Shown here: positions 1 through 8,473 of the stretch, in pieces | Numbering within the stretch: position 1 is the first letter of the stretch | Layout of the letters: the number at the start of each line of letters is the position of its first letter | Source of the DNA: an uncultured Oscillibacter sp. | Lineage (GTDB): Bacteria > Bacillota > Clostridia > Oscillospirales > Oscillospiraceae | Reading direction: 5' to 3' | Assembly (NCBI GenBank): GCA_947577075.1 | Contig: CANPTW010000006.1 | Span: forward strand, 1-64,000 | Length of the DNA stretch: 64,000 bases | The notes under the pieces: model-generated | What the model was told of the DNA's origin: nothing | The model's input: only the letters and a program-made list of their open reading frames with translations | The model's database searches: none | Made by a program: the position numbers and the translations under genes

Positions 1-84
1 TTACGCTTTTTTCAAATTTATTCCCTTATGCCTTTAACTTAATGACATTACCCACGGTGAGACACGAATCAACAGGAGGTTTCC

Positions 85-1839
85 GTGAAGCAGAAGAACA
101 GCGGCGGACCTCTCCCGTGGCTCCTGCTGGCCGTCCCCGTCCTTTGGGCGGGGGCGGCCCTTGCCAGCGGCTACCGGGAGGGCATGACCGTCTTTGACCT
201 CATGGGATGTTTCAGTATCATGCTGGAACGCCCCTTTGCCATCCATTGGACCCCCTACACCCTCAAATTCATGCTGGGGGCGCTGGTGGTCTATGCCTTC
301 GCCATTGTGTTGTACGTTTCCTCCAAACAGAACCGCCGCCCCGGAGAGGAACACGGCTCTGCCCATTGGGGGAACGTGTACCAGCTTGACCGGAAGTACC
401 GGGACAAAGACCCCCGCAATAATGCCATCCTCACCCAAAACCTCCGCATGAGCCTGAACGGACGGAAACACCAGCGGAACCTCTTGCAGATTGTGGTGGG
501 CGGCTCCGGCGCGGGCAAGACCCGCTATGTGGTCAAGCCCAATCTCTACGAGGCCAACGCCTCCTATATCGCCACCGATCCGAAGGGGGAGCTGGCCCGC
601 TCCGCCGTTCCGCTGCTTCTGCGGGAGGGCTATACCATCCGCGTCATTGACCTTGTGGACCCGGAACACTCCGATTGCTACAATCCCTTCCACTACATCC
701 GCAATGACGCGGATGTTTTGAAGCTGATTTCCAATTTCATCCGCAACACCACGCCGAAGAACGCCCATTCCAATGACCCCTTTTGGGAGAAAAGCGAGAT
801 CGCCCTGGATTCCGCCCTCATGCTGTACCTGCTCCACGAGGCCCCGCCGGAAGAACAGACTATGGAAATGATGCTGACCATGCTGGAGTACGGCGCGGCG
901 AAGGAGGGGGACGGGGACTACCAATCACCCCTTGATTTGCTCTTTGAGGCTCTGGAGGAAGAAAACCCGAACCATATCGCCCTCCGCCAGTACAAGGTGT
1001 TCAAGCAGGCCCCCAGCGAAACGGCCATGAGCATCCTCATTACCGCCTCCGTCCGTCTGGCCCCCTTCACCCTGCCGGAGGTACAGCGGATCACCAGCAG
1101 GGACACCATGGAGCTGGAGAAGCTGGGGGAGCGGAAACAGGCGGTATTCTGCATCATCCCGGACAGCAACGACGCCTCTCTGAATTTCCTGGTGGGAATG
1201 TTGTATACGCAAGCCTTCCAGGAGCTGTACTATCAGGCGGACAAGGTGCATGGCGGCAGCCTGCCTATTCCGGTGCGGCTCATGTTTGACGAGTTCGCCA
1301 ATGTCGCCCTTCCGGACGGTTATGCCCGGCTCCAGGCCACCATGCGATCCCGGAATGTCATGGCGACCATCATCCTGCAAAATATCTCACAGTTAAAGGC
1401 GCTGTTCAAGGACGATTGGGAGGGCATCATCGGCAATGCGGACGCCTTTATCTATTTGGGTGGAAATGAGCAAAGTACGCACAAATATGTCTCCGAACTG
1501 CTGGGCAAAGAGACGATCCAGACGCAGACCAGCAGCCAGAGCAAGGGACGAAACGGCTCTTTCAGCAAAAATTTTCAATCGGCTGGCCGAGAATTGCTGA
1601 CCCCGGATGAAGTGCGGATGTTGGACAACCGCCTCGCCCTGGTCCTGATCCGGGGCGAGGCCCCGGTGATCGACGCCAAGTATGACCTCATGCGCCACCC
1701 CAACATCAAGCGGACCGCCGATGGCGGGGCCGCCCCCTACACCCACAGCGCCCGCTGCCTCTACGGAGCGGACGACCTGGATTTTACCTTTACATCCCTG
1801 GACGATATTGAAATCTTTGAAGATACGGAGGAATCTTGA
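85..1839 (+). CDS. VirD4/TraG-type conjugative coupling ATPase
   Basis: 584 aa; Walker A GGSGAGKTRYVVKP, TDPKGEL, FDEFANV; RBS aggaggt and GTG start. Confidence 0.93.
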   Translation: MKQKNSGGPLPWLLLAVPVLWAGAALASGYREGMTVFDLMGCFSIMLERPFAIHWTPYTLKFMLGALVVYAFAIVLYVSSKQNRRPGEEHGSAHWGNVYQLDRKYRDKDPRNNAILTQNLRMSLNGRKHQRNLLQIVVGGSGAGKTRYVVKPNLYEANASYIATDPKGELARSAVPLLLREGYTIRVIDLVDPEHSDCYNPFHYIRNDADVLKLISNFIRNTTPKNAHSNDPFWEKSEIALDSALMLYLLHEAPPEEQTMEMMLTMLEYGAAKEGDGDYQSPLDLLFEALEEENPNHIALRQYKVFKQAPSETAMSILITASVRLAPFTLPEVQRITSRDTMELEKLGERKQAVFCIIPDSNDASLNFLVGMLYTQAFQELYYQADKVHGGSLPIPVRLMFDEFANVALPDGYARLQATMRSRNVMATIILQNISQLKALFKDDWEGIIGNADAFIYLGGNEQSTHKYVSELLGKETIQTQTSSQSKGRNGSFSKNFQSAGRELLTPDEVRMLDNRLALVLIRGEAPVIDAKYDLMRHPNIKRTADGGAAPYTHSARCLYGADDLDFTFTSLDDIEIFEDTEES

Positions 1840-2201
1840 ATATGAAAAAGCACCTTTCCCGCAGTACCCGAAACGCTCCCACCCGCCAGCAGCTCCGGCA
1901 GAGGACCCGCCGTCTCTACTTCTCCGCTGTTCTGGCGCTGGCCTTCTGCGCGGCGCTGACGGTCCCGGCTCTCGCCGCCGGAGGCAGCGACCCGCTTACC
2001 ATCGTCAACAACCTGTCTGACTTCATCTTCTCCATCATCAAGGCCCTGGGCATCATCATCCTGGGCTGGGGGATCGTGCAGGTGGGCATGAGCTTTCAGT
2101 CCCACGACGCCAGCCAGCGGACCCAGGGCTTTCTCTGTCTGTTCGGCGGCTTGATGATTGCTTTTGCGAAAGAGATTTTGTCCGTGATCGGTGTGGTATG
2201 A
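1836..2201 (+). CDS. Small conjugation membrane protein (Maff2/VirB2-like)
   Basis: Signal peptide plus two hydrophobic segments; overlaps the virD4 stop. Confidence 0.75.
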   Translation: MNMKKHLSRSTRNAPTRQQLRQRTRRLYFSAVLALAFCAALTVPALAAGGSDPLTIVNNLSDFIFSIIKALGIIILGWGIVQVGMSFQSHDASQRTQGFLCLFGGLMIAFAKEILSVIGVV

Positions 2202-2407
2202 CGAAACCGAAATACAATCGGATTCTCTGGTGCGACCAAACGGTGCAAGGCTGGAGCTTTGGCCTTGAAGCGCCAAACGGCGAAATTTTTACAATGCACT
2301 ACATCGGGTACAGCAAGGCTGAGGCCACCAGAAAAGCGCGCCGGGAAGAATCCCGCATAAAAGCCATTGTGAATCAGCCACCGCCCCGCCGCAGGCGTTC
2401 GCGGTAA
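2198..2407 (+). CDS. Small conserved ICE protein
   Basis: 69 aa; ATGA overlap with the upstream gene. Confidence 0.6.
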   Translation: MTKPKYNRILWCDQTVQGWSFGLEAPNGEIFTMHYIGYSKAEATRKARREESRIKAIVNQPPPRRRRSR

Positions 2408-2418
2408 AAATCAAAAGC

Positions 2419-2451
2419 GGGAATTGCGTCTCACGGTGGGACGTAATTCCC
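2419..2451. repeat. ICE repeat copy B, 33-nt hairpin
   Basis: GGGAATTGCGTCTCACGGTGGGACGTAATTCCC. Confidence 0.8.
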
Positions 2452-2468
2452 TATGGAGGTGATTTTCA

Positions 2469-3308
2469 ATAAGCGATAACTGGATCGTAAGCATCCTGGA
2501 GAGCGCCCTGACGGACTGGAACGGCAAACTGTCCGAGATATGGACCCTGCTGACGCAGACGCCGCAGGGCTTCAAGGGCGGCGATATTTGGACAGCAGTC
2601 TCCGGCATCCACACCGCCATGGTGGGCATCGGCTACGGCCTCCTGGTCCTGTTCTTCGCCATGGGCATCTTCCAGAGCGCCGCCAGCTTTCGGGATTTCC
2701 AGCGCCCGGAATTTGCTTTGCGGCATTTTATCCGCTTTCTTCTGGCGAAGGTGGCCGTGGGGAACTGCATGGAGATCATGACCGCCATTTTCAGCGTATG
2801 CGGCGGGATCGTGGCGACCGTGATGAACGGCATGGGCGGTTCCGTCTCCACGGCGGCCACATTGCCCGGCGAGATCGTGACGGCCATAGAGGGCCTGGGC
2901 CTCCTGGAGAGCATCCCCTTGTGGCTGGTCTCTCTGCTGGGCAGCCTGTTCATCACGGTCATGTCCTTTATTCTGCTGCTGACGGTATACGGTCGGTTCT
3001 TCCGGCTCTATATGTTCACGGCCCTGGCGCCCCTGCCCCTGGCCTCCTTCGCCGGAGAGGGCACCGCCGTCAGCGGCAAGGCGTTCCTCAAAAGCTACAT
3101 TGGCGTCTGCATGGAAGGGGCGGTGATCGTCCTGGCCTGCCTGATCTACTCCGCTTTCCTCTCCAGCAGCAGCCCCGCCGTGGATGCCAGTCTGCCCGCT
3201 GTCACCATGGCGTGGCAGTACATTGGACAGCTCATTTTTAATATGCTGATCCTCACGGGACTGGTGAAGGGAGCGGACCGGATTGTGAAGGAGATGTTGG
3301 GCTTATAG
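2469..3308 (+). CDS. VirB6/TrbL-like conjugative membrane protein, putative AUA start
   Basis: Open frame SDNWIVSILESALTDWNGKL... starts at ATA 8 nt after GGAGGT; in-frame TGA at 2460-2462; the track ATG (2619) removes about 50 residues. Confidence 0.7.
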   Translation: MSDNWIVSILESALTDWNGKLSEIWTLLTQTPQGFKGGDIWTAVSGIHTAMVGIGYGLLVLFFAMGIFQSAASFRDFQRPEFALRHFIRFLLAKVAVGNCMEIMTAIFSVCGGIVATVMNGMGGSVSTAATLPGEIVTAIEGLGLLESIPLWLVSLLGSLFITVMSFILLLTVYGRFFRLYMFTALAPLPLASFAGEGTAVSGKAFLKSYIGVCMEGAVIVLACLIYSAFLSSSSPAVDASLPAVTMAWQYIGQLIFNMLILTGLVKGADRIVKEMLGL

Positions 3309-3850
3309 GGAAAAAGTACAATGTCATTTATGCTGATCCACCCTGGAATTACCGAATGTGGAGCTGCGGCGGACTGGCAAAGAACCACTATCCCACCATG
3401 ACCATTGAGGACATCAAGGCCCTGCCCGTCTCCGATCTGGCCGCCGACGACTGCGCCCTGTTCCTCTGGATCACCATGCCCATGCTCTGCGAGGCGTGGG
3501 AGGTCATGGAGGCATGGGGCTTTTCCTACAAGACCGCCGCCTTTGTCTGGATCAAGCTGAACCAAAAGGCGGACAGTGTGTATTGGGGCATGGGCCATTG
3601 GACCAGGGCCAACGCAGAGTTATGTTTGCTGGCGACCAGGGGGACCCCACGCCGCCAAGCAAAGAATATCCACCAAGTCATCCTTTCCCGCATTGAGGAA
3701 CACAGCAAGAAGCCGGAGGAGGCCCGGCGGCGCATTGAGGCCCTGATGGGGGACGTGCCCCGCGTGGAGCTGTTCGCCCGCCGCCCCGCCCCCGGCTGGG
3801 ACGTTTGGGGGAATGAAGTGGACAGCACCATTGACTGGATAAAGGCTTAA
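3305..3850 (+). CDS. MT-A70 family adenine-specific DNA methyltransferase, putative AUA start
   Basis: KKYNVIYADPPWNYR with DPPW motif lies upstream of the first ATG (3356). Confidence 0.85.
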   Translation: MGKKYNVIYADPPWNYRMWSCGGLAKNHYPTMTIEDIKALPVSDLAADDCALFLWITMPMLCEAWEVMEAWGFSYKTAAFVWIKLNQKADSVYWGMGHWTRANAELCLLATRGTPRRQAKNIHQVILSRIEEHSKKPEEARRRIEALMGDVPRVELFARRPAPGWDVWGNEVDSTIDWIKA

Positions 3851-3880
3851 AAATAAGGCGAGAATCCACTAAAAGTATTA

Positions 3881-4594
3881 TCACTCAGCCAAAGATTTCA
3901 AAATACTCCTTGCAGCTTGACAGAAGAGTTTACCAAAGGCGGTCAACTCAAAAAATCGCAACATATCCTTTTCATCCGACTCCGGGTCTGAGGTGTTGCC
4001 ACCAGAAAAAACAGCGACAGCTTTGTTTTTGTTGCGCATCAATCCAACCGAAACCAGCCGGTCTAACTGGTATAGGGAATGAGTTCCCGGCGTTTTCTGT
4101 GTAGACCAATATATCCGAGATATAATTTTGTAATCATTAACGAAGATTCTTCGGTTTGCCTCTGCTAGTTCGCAAAACTTTTCCCAATCAATTTCCTCAT
4201 TTAGATAAGACCCATAGAGTGCGGCAAACACTTTTGATTGCAATGTATCAATCTGGCTGTTCAGGATGATTGTGATTCGCCCCAGCTCTTTTTCAAACTG
4301 CTTAGGATCGTTTTCTAATTTTTCTTTGTGCTGTTGTAGCCTCTCGGAAGAAACGGTTCCCGAATTGAGTTCCTGTGTAAAAGAAAACAGTTGGCGAAGC
4401 ATGTTACGCTCATATATTCCAAGTCCCATTTTACAAACTGATGCCACTGTTTTTACTATGGGAATTTCTTGCAATGGACCATCTTTGAGAAGTGAATCAA
4501 GACCTAGTTCTAAATAGTCGGAACCCAAATCCGGTAATGGTGCATAAATGGAATCTGATACTGCTGGCAAAAAATTTTCACTATCATTGGACAT
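3881..4594 (-). CDS. Uncharacterised cargo protein
   Basis: 237 aa, natural composition, on the opposite strand inside the transfer operon. Confidence 0.65.
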   Translation of the reverse strand: MSNDSENFLPAVSDSIYAPLPDLGSDYLELGLDSLLKDGPLQEIPIVKTVASVCKMGLGIYERNMLRQLFSFTQELNSGTVSSERLQQHKEKLENDPKQFEKELGRITIILNSQIDTLQSKVFAALYGSYLNEEIDWEKFCELAEANRRIFVNDYKIISRIYWSTQKTPGTHSLYQLDRLVSVGLMRNKNKAVAVFSGGNTSDPESDEKDMLRFFELTAFGKLFCQAARSILKSLAE

Positions 4595-4651
4595 TTCAAT
4601 ACCTCCCCCGACATTATGCTTATTTTATCATTTTAATAGTGAGGTGACAAT

Positions 4652-4996
4652 ATGGAAATCAAGATACCCAAAGAAGTTCGCCAGCACAAGGAAACCATCT
4701 TCTTTGGCCTCTCCACCCGGCAATTCTTCTGCGCCGTAGCCGCCGTGGGGATCGCCGTGGCCGTCTACTTGGGCCTGGGCCCCATACTTGGCCAGGAGAC
4801 CGCAAGCTGGCTCTGCGTCCTGGCCGCCGCGCCCATGGCCGTGGCCGGGTTCTTCAGCTATAACGGCCTGACCCTGGAGCAATTCGCCTGGACCTTCCTC
4901 AAATCCGAGCTGCTCTGCGCCGGAGGACGGCGGTTCGTCTCCGAAAACTTTTACTATACCATGCTGCACCGAAAGGAGGCTATAGACTTTGATTAA
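4652..4996 (+). CDS. PrgI family T4SS protein (VirB3-like)
   Basis: IPKEVRQHKETIFFGLSTRQFFCAVAAV signature, two TM helices, next to VirB4. Confidence 0.88.
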   Translation: MEIKIPKEVRQHKETIFFGLSTRQFFCAVAAVGIAVAVYLGLGPILGQETASWLCVLAAAPMAVAGFFSYNGLTLEQFAWTFLKSELLCAGGRRFVSENFYYTMLHRKEAIDFD

Positions 4997-7316
4997 AGCA
5001 CTTGCCGCCGCCAACAAGAGCGAACGGGACAAGTTCAAAATTCCCCGCAGCGTCCAGCAGTCCATCCCCGTCAAATGCGTCTACGAGGACGGTATCTGGC
5101 TGGTGGGCCACAAGCACAGCCGGACCTGGCGCTTTTCCGATGTGAACTACGCCGCCGCGTCCGAGGATGACCGGCGTGGCATCTTCCTCTCCTACGGCGG
5201 CGTCCTCAATTCCCTGCCCACGGACGCCGCCGCCAAGATCACCATCATCAACCGCCGTCTCAACCCCGTGGACTTCCAGCGCACCATCTTGATGAAGGAG
5301 CGGGGGGACGGCCTGGACAAGTACCGCCGGGAATCCAACCGCATCCTCACCCAGCGGGCGGCGGAGAGCAACAATCTGGTCCAGGAGAAGTACATCACCC
5401 TCTCCATCCCCCAGCGAAAAATTGAGGAAAGCCGCGCCTACTTCCGCCGGGTGGACGCCAACCTCTCCAAGAGCTTCGGACGCCTGGACAGCGGCGCCCG
5501 GCCCGTCTCCACCCATGACCGGCTCCGCATTTTGCACGATTTCTTTCGCCCCGGCGAGGAACAGTATTTTACCTTCGACCAGTCCGCCGCCGTCCGCCGG
5601 GGCCTGGACTTCCGGGACCTGATCTGCCCGGACGGGCTGCGGTTCCGGGCCGGGCACTTCGAGATGGGGGACAAGGTGGGCCGGGTCCTGTTCCTCAAAG
5701 ACTACGCCAGCTACATCAAAGACAGCATGATTGCCGACCTCTCCGACTTCTCCCGGAACCTTATGCTGTCCATTGACATTCTCCCCATTCCCACGGATGA
5801 GGCCGTAAAGGAGATACAAGGCCGCATCCTGGGCATTGAGACGGACATCACCCGCTGGCAGCAGCGGCAGAACGACAAGAACAACTTCACCGCCACGGTG
5901 CCCTATGACCTGGAGCAGCTGCGGGGAGAAGCCAAGGAATTTCTCTCCGACCTCACGGAACGGGACCAGCGCATGATGTTCGCCGTGGTGACGCTGGTCC
6001 ATATTGCGGACAGCCTGGAGCAGCTGGACGCCGACACGGAGACGCTTCTTTCCATTGGCCGGGAACACCTCTGCCAGTTCTCCGTCCTGCGCTACCAGCA
6101 GGAGGACGGCTTGAACACCGTTCTGCCCTACGGCCTGCGCCGGGTGAAGGCCCTGCGGACCCTCACCACCGAGAGCGCCGCCGTGCTGATGCCCTTCCGC
6201 GTTCAGGAGATTCAGGACCCAGGCGGCCTGCCTTACGGCGTCAACGCCATCAGCAAAAACCTCCTGATCTGCGACCGCAAGCGGCTCATTTCTCCCCACG
6301 CCTTCTACCTGGGCGTCTCCGGCTCCGGCAAGTCCATGGCGATGAAGTCCACCATTGAAAACGTGGCCCTCGCCACCAATGACGATATTATCATCATTGA
6401 CGCCGAGCGGGAGTACGGCCCCCTGGCCCGCGCCCTGGGCGGGGAGGTTATCGAAATCTCTCCCCACAGCAAGCACCATATCAACCCCCTGGAGGTGACG
6501 GAGGACTATGGGGACGGGGAGAATCCCGTTGCCATGAAATCCGAGATCATCACCAGCATTTTGGAGCAGCAGATGGGCGTAGGGCGGCTCACCGGCAGCC
6601 ACAAGTCCATCATTGACCGCTGCACCGCCAATGTCTACCAGACCTACTTCAGCAGCCGGGGGAAGGCCCCTATGCCTCTGTTGACGGACTGGCGGAATGA
6701 GGTGATCCGGCAGGTGGACCCGGAGGCCCGGGAGATCGCCCTGGCCGCCGAGCTGATCACCGAGGGCAGCCTGAACGTGTTTGCCCACCCCGGCAACGTC
6801 AACATGGACAGCCGGATCGTGGTCCTTGACCTCTATGAGATGGGGGAGCAGCTCCGGCCCACGGCCCTAGTCGTCACGCTGGAGGCCATTCAGAACCGCG
6901 TCATGGAGAACCGGAAGAAGGGCAAGTACACATGGGTATTCCTGGATGAAGTGTATTTGTATTTCAAATACCACTACTCCGGGGAATTTCTCTACCGGGC
7001 CTGGAAGCGGTTCAGAAAGTACGCCGCGCCCATGACCGCCGCCACGCAGAATATTGAGGAATGTCTGAAATCCGAGACGGCCCGCCTTATGCTGGCGAAC
7101 TCCGAATTTTTGCTGCTGTTCAATCAGGCGGCCACGGACCGGGCGGAGCTGGCGAAGCTGCTGCATATCTCCGACACGCAGATGAGCTACATCACCAACG
7201 CCGAGGCAGGCCACGGCCTCCTGCGGATCGGCGGCTCCCTGGTGCCTTTCTCCAACACCATCCCCAAGGATACGGAGCTGTATCGGCTCATGTCCACCAC
7301 CCCCGGCGAGGGTTGA
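4989..7316 (+). CDS. VirB4/TraE-like conjugative ATPase
   Basis: 775 aa; GVSGSGKSMAMK Walker A, DAEREYGPLARALGG, VFLDEVYLYF. Confidence 0.93.
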   Translation: MIKALAAANKSERDKFKIPRSVQQSIPVKCVYEDGIWLVGHKHSRTWRFSDVNYAAASEDDRRGIFLSYGGVLNSLPTDAAAKITIINRRLNPVDFQRTILMKERGDGLDKYRRESNRILTQRAAESNNLVQEKYITLSIPQRKIEESRAYFRRVDANLSKSFGRLDSGARPVSTHDRLRILHDFFRPGEEQYFTFDQSAAVRRGLDFRDLICPDGLRFRAGHFEMGDKVGRVLFLKDYASYIKDSMIADLSDFSRNLMLSIDILPIPTDEAVKEIQGRILGIETDITRWQQRQNDKNNFTATVPYDLEQLRGEAKEFLSDLTERDQRMMFAVVTLVHIADSLEQLDADTETLLSIGREHLCQFSVLRYQQEDGLNTVLPYGLRRVKALRTLTTESAAVLMPFRVQEIQDPGGLPYGVNAISKNLLICDRKRLISPHAFYLGVSGSGKSMAMKSTIENVALATNDDIIIIDAEREYGPLARALGGEVIEISPHSKHHINPLEVTEDYGDGENPVAMKSEIITSILEQQMGVGRLTGSHKSIIDRCTANVYQTYFSSRGKAPMPLLTDWRNEVIRQVDPEAREIALAAELITEGSLNVFAHPGNVNMDSRIVVLDLYEMGEQLRPTALVVTLEAIQNRVMENRKKGKYTWVFLDEVYLYFKYHYSGEFLYRAWKRFRKYAAPMTAATQNIEECLKSETARLMLANSEFLLLFNQAATDRAELAKLLHISDTQMSYITNAEAGHGLLRIGGSLVPFSNTIPKDTELYRLMSTTPGEG

Positions 7317-7349
7317 AATAAATCCCACCGTGAGACGCAAATCGGCAAT

Positions 7350-8414
7350 ATGGAGAAGATCACTCTAGGCAGCCTCTTTGACGGCATCGGCGTGTTTCCC
7401 CTGGCAGCCACGCTCCACGGCATCACGCCGCTATGGGCCAGTGAAATTGAAAAGGCCCCCATCTCCATCACCCGGAGGCACTTCCCGGAAATGGAGCATT
7501 TGGGGGACATTACGAAGCTGGACGGCGGGAAAATTCCCGCCGTCCACGTTTTGACCTTCGGCTCCCCCTGTCAGAACCTCTCGCAGATCGGCAACAGGAC
7601 AGGGCTTGCCGGGGAAAAATCCAGCCTGTTTTTTCAGGCGATCCGAATTATCAAAGAAATGAGGGATGCAACTGACAGACGGTTTCCAGTTATCGCTGTT
7701 TGGGAGAACGTCATGGGAAGCCTTTCATCAAGCGACCGGCTTGATTTTGCTGCCGTACTCCGGGCGTTCACAGACGCCGAGATTCCAATTCCTGCTTCTG
7801 GAGCATGGGCACACGCCGGAATGGTGCGAGGCCGAGGGCTTGACCTCTGCTGGCGGCTCATGGACGCCCAATATTGGGCAAGCCCCCGGCTGGCACGACG
7901 GCAGCGTATCTTCCTCGTGGCGGATTTTGGAGGGCGGCGTGCTCACGAAATACTGTTTAAGCCCCGCCCAATGTTCCAAGTTTCTCCGCCTTGCGGAGAA
8001 GGCGGGATGCCCGCCGCCGAAGATCATCGAGGCCCTGTTATTGAAACAGGGGGGCGAGTACCCATCGTCCGACCCTTTCAAATGTTCCGTATGCGCGGCG
8101 CTGCGAATGACCGATACCACGTCCAGTTCCGGGACAGCTTTGGATTCTCAAATGACCCTTTTCCCACCCTTCTAGCCCAGGGCGTCTATCCCTTTGCCTT
8201 CTGGTACGAGGATGATTCCATGGGCGGCTGCATCCGGTTCCCCACGGAGCTGGAGAGCGAACGGCTCATGGGCCTGCCGGACGGCTGGACGAAGTATGGA
8301 GCGGACGGGCGGGAGATTAGCGGGGTACAGCGTTACCGCGCCCTGGGGAACTCCATTGCCCTGCCTTGCGCTGATTATATCATGGCGGGAATCAGCGAGG
8401 TTTTGAACAGATAA
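7350..8414 (+). CDS. DNA (cytosine-5-)-methyltransferase
   Basis: SLFDGIGVFPLA, TFGSPCQNLSQIG, WENVMG, ALGNSIALP. Confidence 0.92.
   Translation: MEKITLGSLFDGIGVFPLAATLHGITPLWASEIEKAPISITRRHFPEMEHLGDITKLDGGKIPAVHVLTFGSPCQNLSQIGNRTGLAGEKSSLFFQAIRIIKEMRDATDRRFPVIAVWENVMGSLSSSDRLDFAAVLRAFTDAEIPIPASGAWAHAGMVRGRGLDLCWRLMDAQYWASPRLARRQRIFLVADFGGRRAHEILFKPRPMFQVSPPCGEGGMPAAEDHRGPVIETGGRVPIVRPFQMFRMRGAANDRYHVQFRDSFGFSNDPFPTLLAQGVYPFAFWYEDDSMGGCIRFPTELESERLMGLPDGWTKYGADGREISGVQRYRALGNSIALPCADYIMAGISEVLNR
7666..8175 (+). CDS. Candidate overprinted protein in the +1 frame of the C5-methyltransferase gene
   Basis: 169-aa ATG ORF with protein-like composition (MQLTDGFQLSLFGRTSWEAFHQATG...CSKFLRLAEKAGCPPPKIIEALLLKQGGEYPSS). 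Confidence 0.5.
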   Translation: MQLTDGFQLSLFGRTSWEAFHQATGLILLPYSGRSQTPRFQFLLLEHGHTPEWCEAEGLTSAGGSWTPNIGQAPGWHDGSVSSSWRILEGGVLTKYCLSPAQCSKFLRLAEKAGCPPPKIIEALLLKQGGEYPSSDPFKCSVCAALRMTDTTSSSGTALDSQMTLFPPF

Positions 8415-8422
8415 TTTGACCG

Positions 8423-8455
8423 GGACGCGCCTCTTGCGGGGCGCGTCCTATTTTT
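8423..8455 (+). terminator. Rho-independent terminator-like hairpin
   Basis: GGACGCGCC tcttgcg GGCGCGTCC followed by a T-rich tract. Confidence 0.6.
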
Positions 8456-8473
8456 GATGAAGGAGGCGATGCC

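Noticed and set aside
34-924. Long minus-strand ORF opposite virD4
   Set aside because: Antisense shadow of a high-GC coding gene; low-complexity His/Gln/Gly-rich translation and no motifs.
4980-6788. 602-aa minus-strand ORF opposite virB4
   Set aside because: Shadow ORF of the VirB4 gene created by GC-rich third positions.
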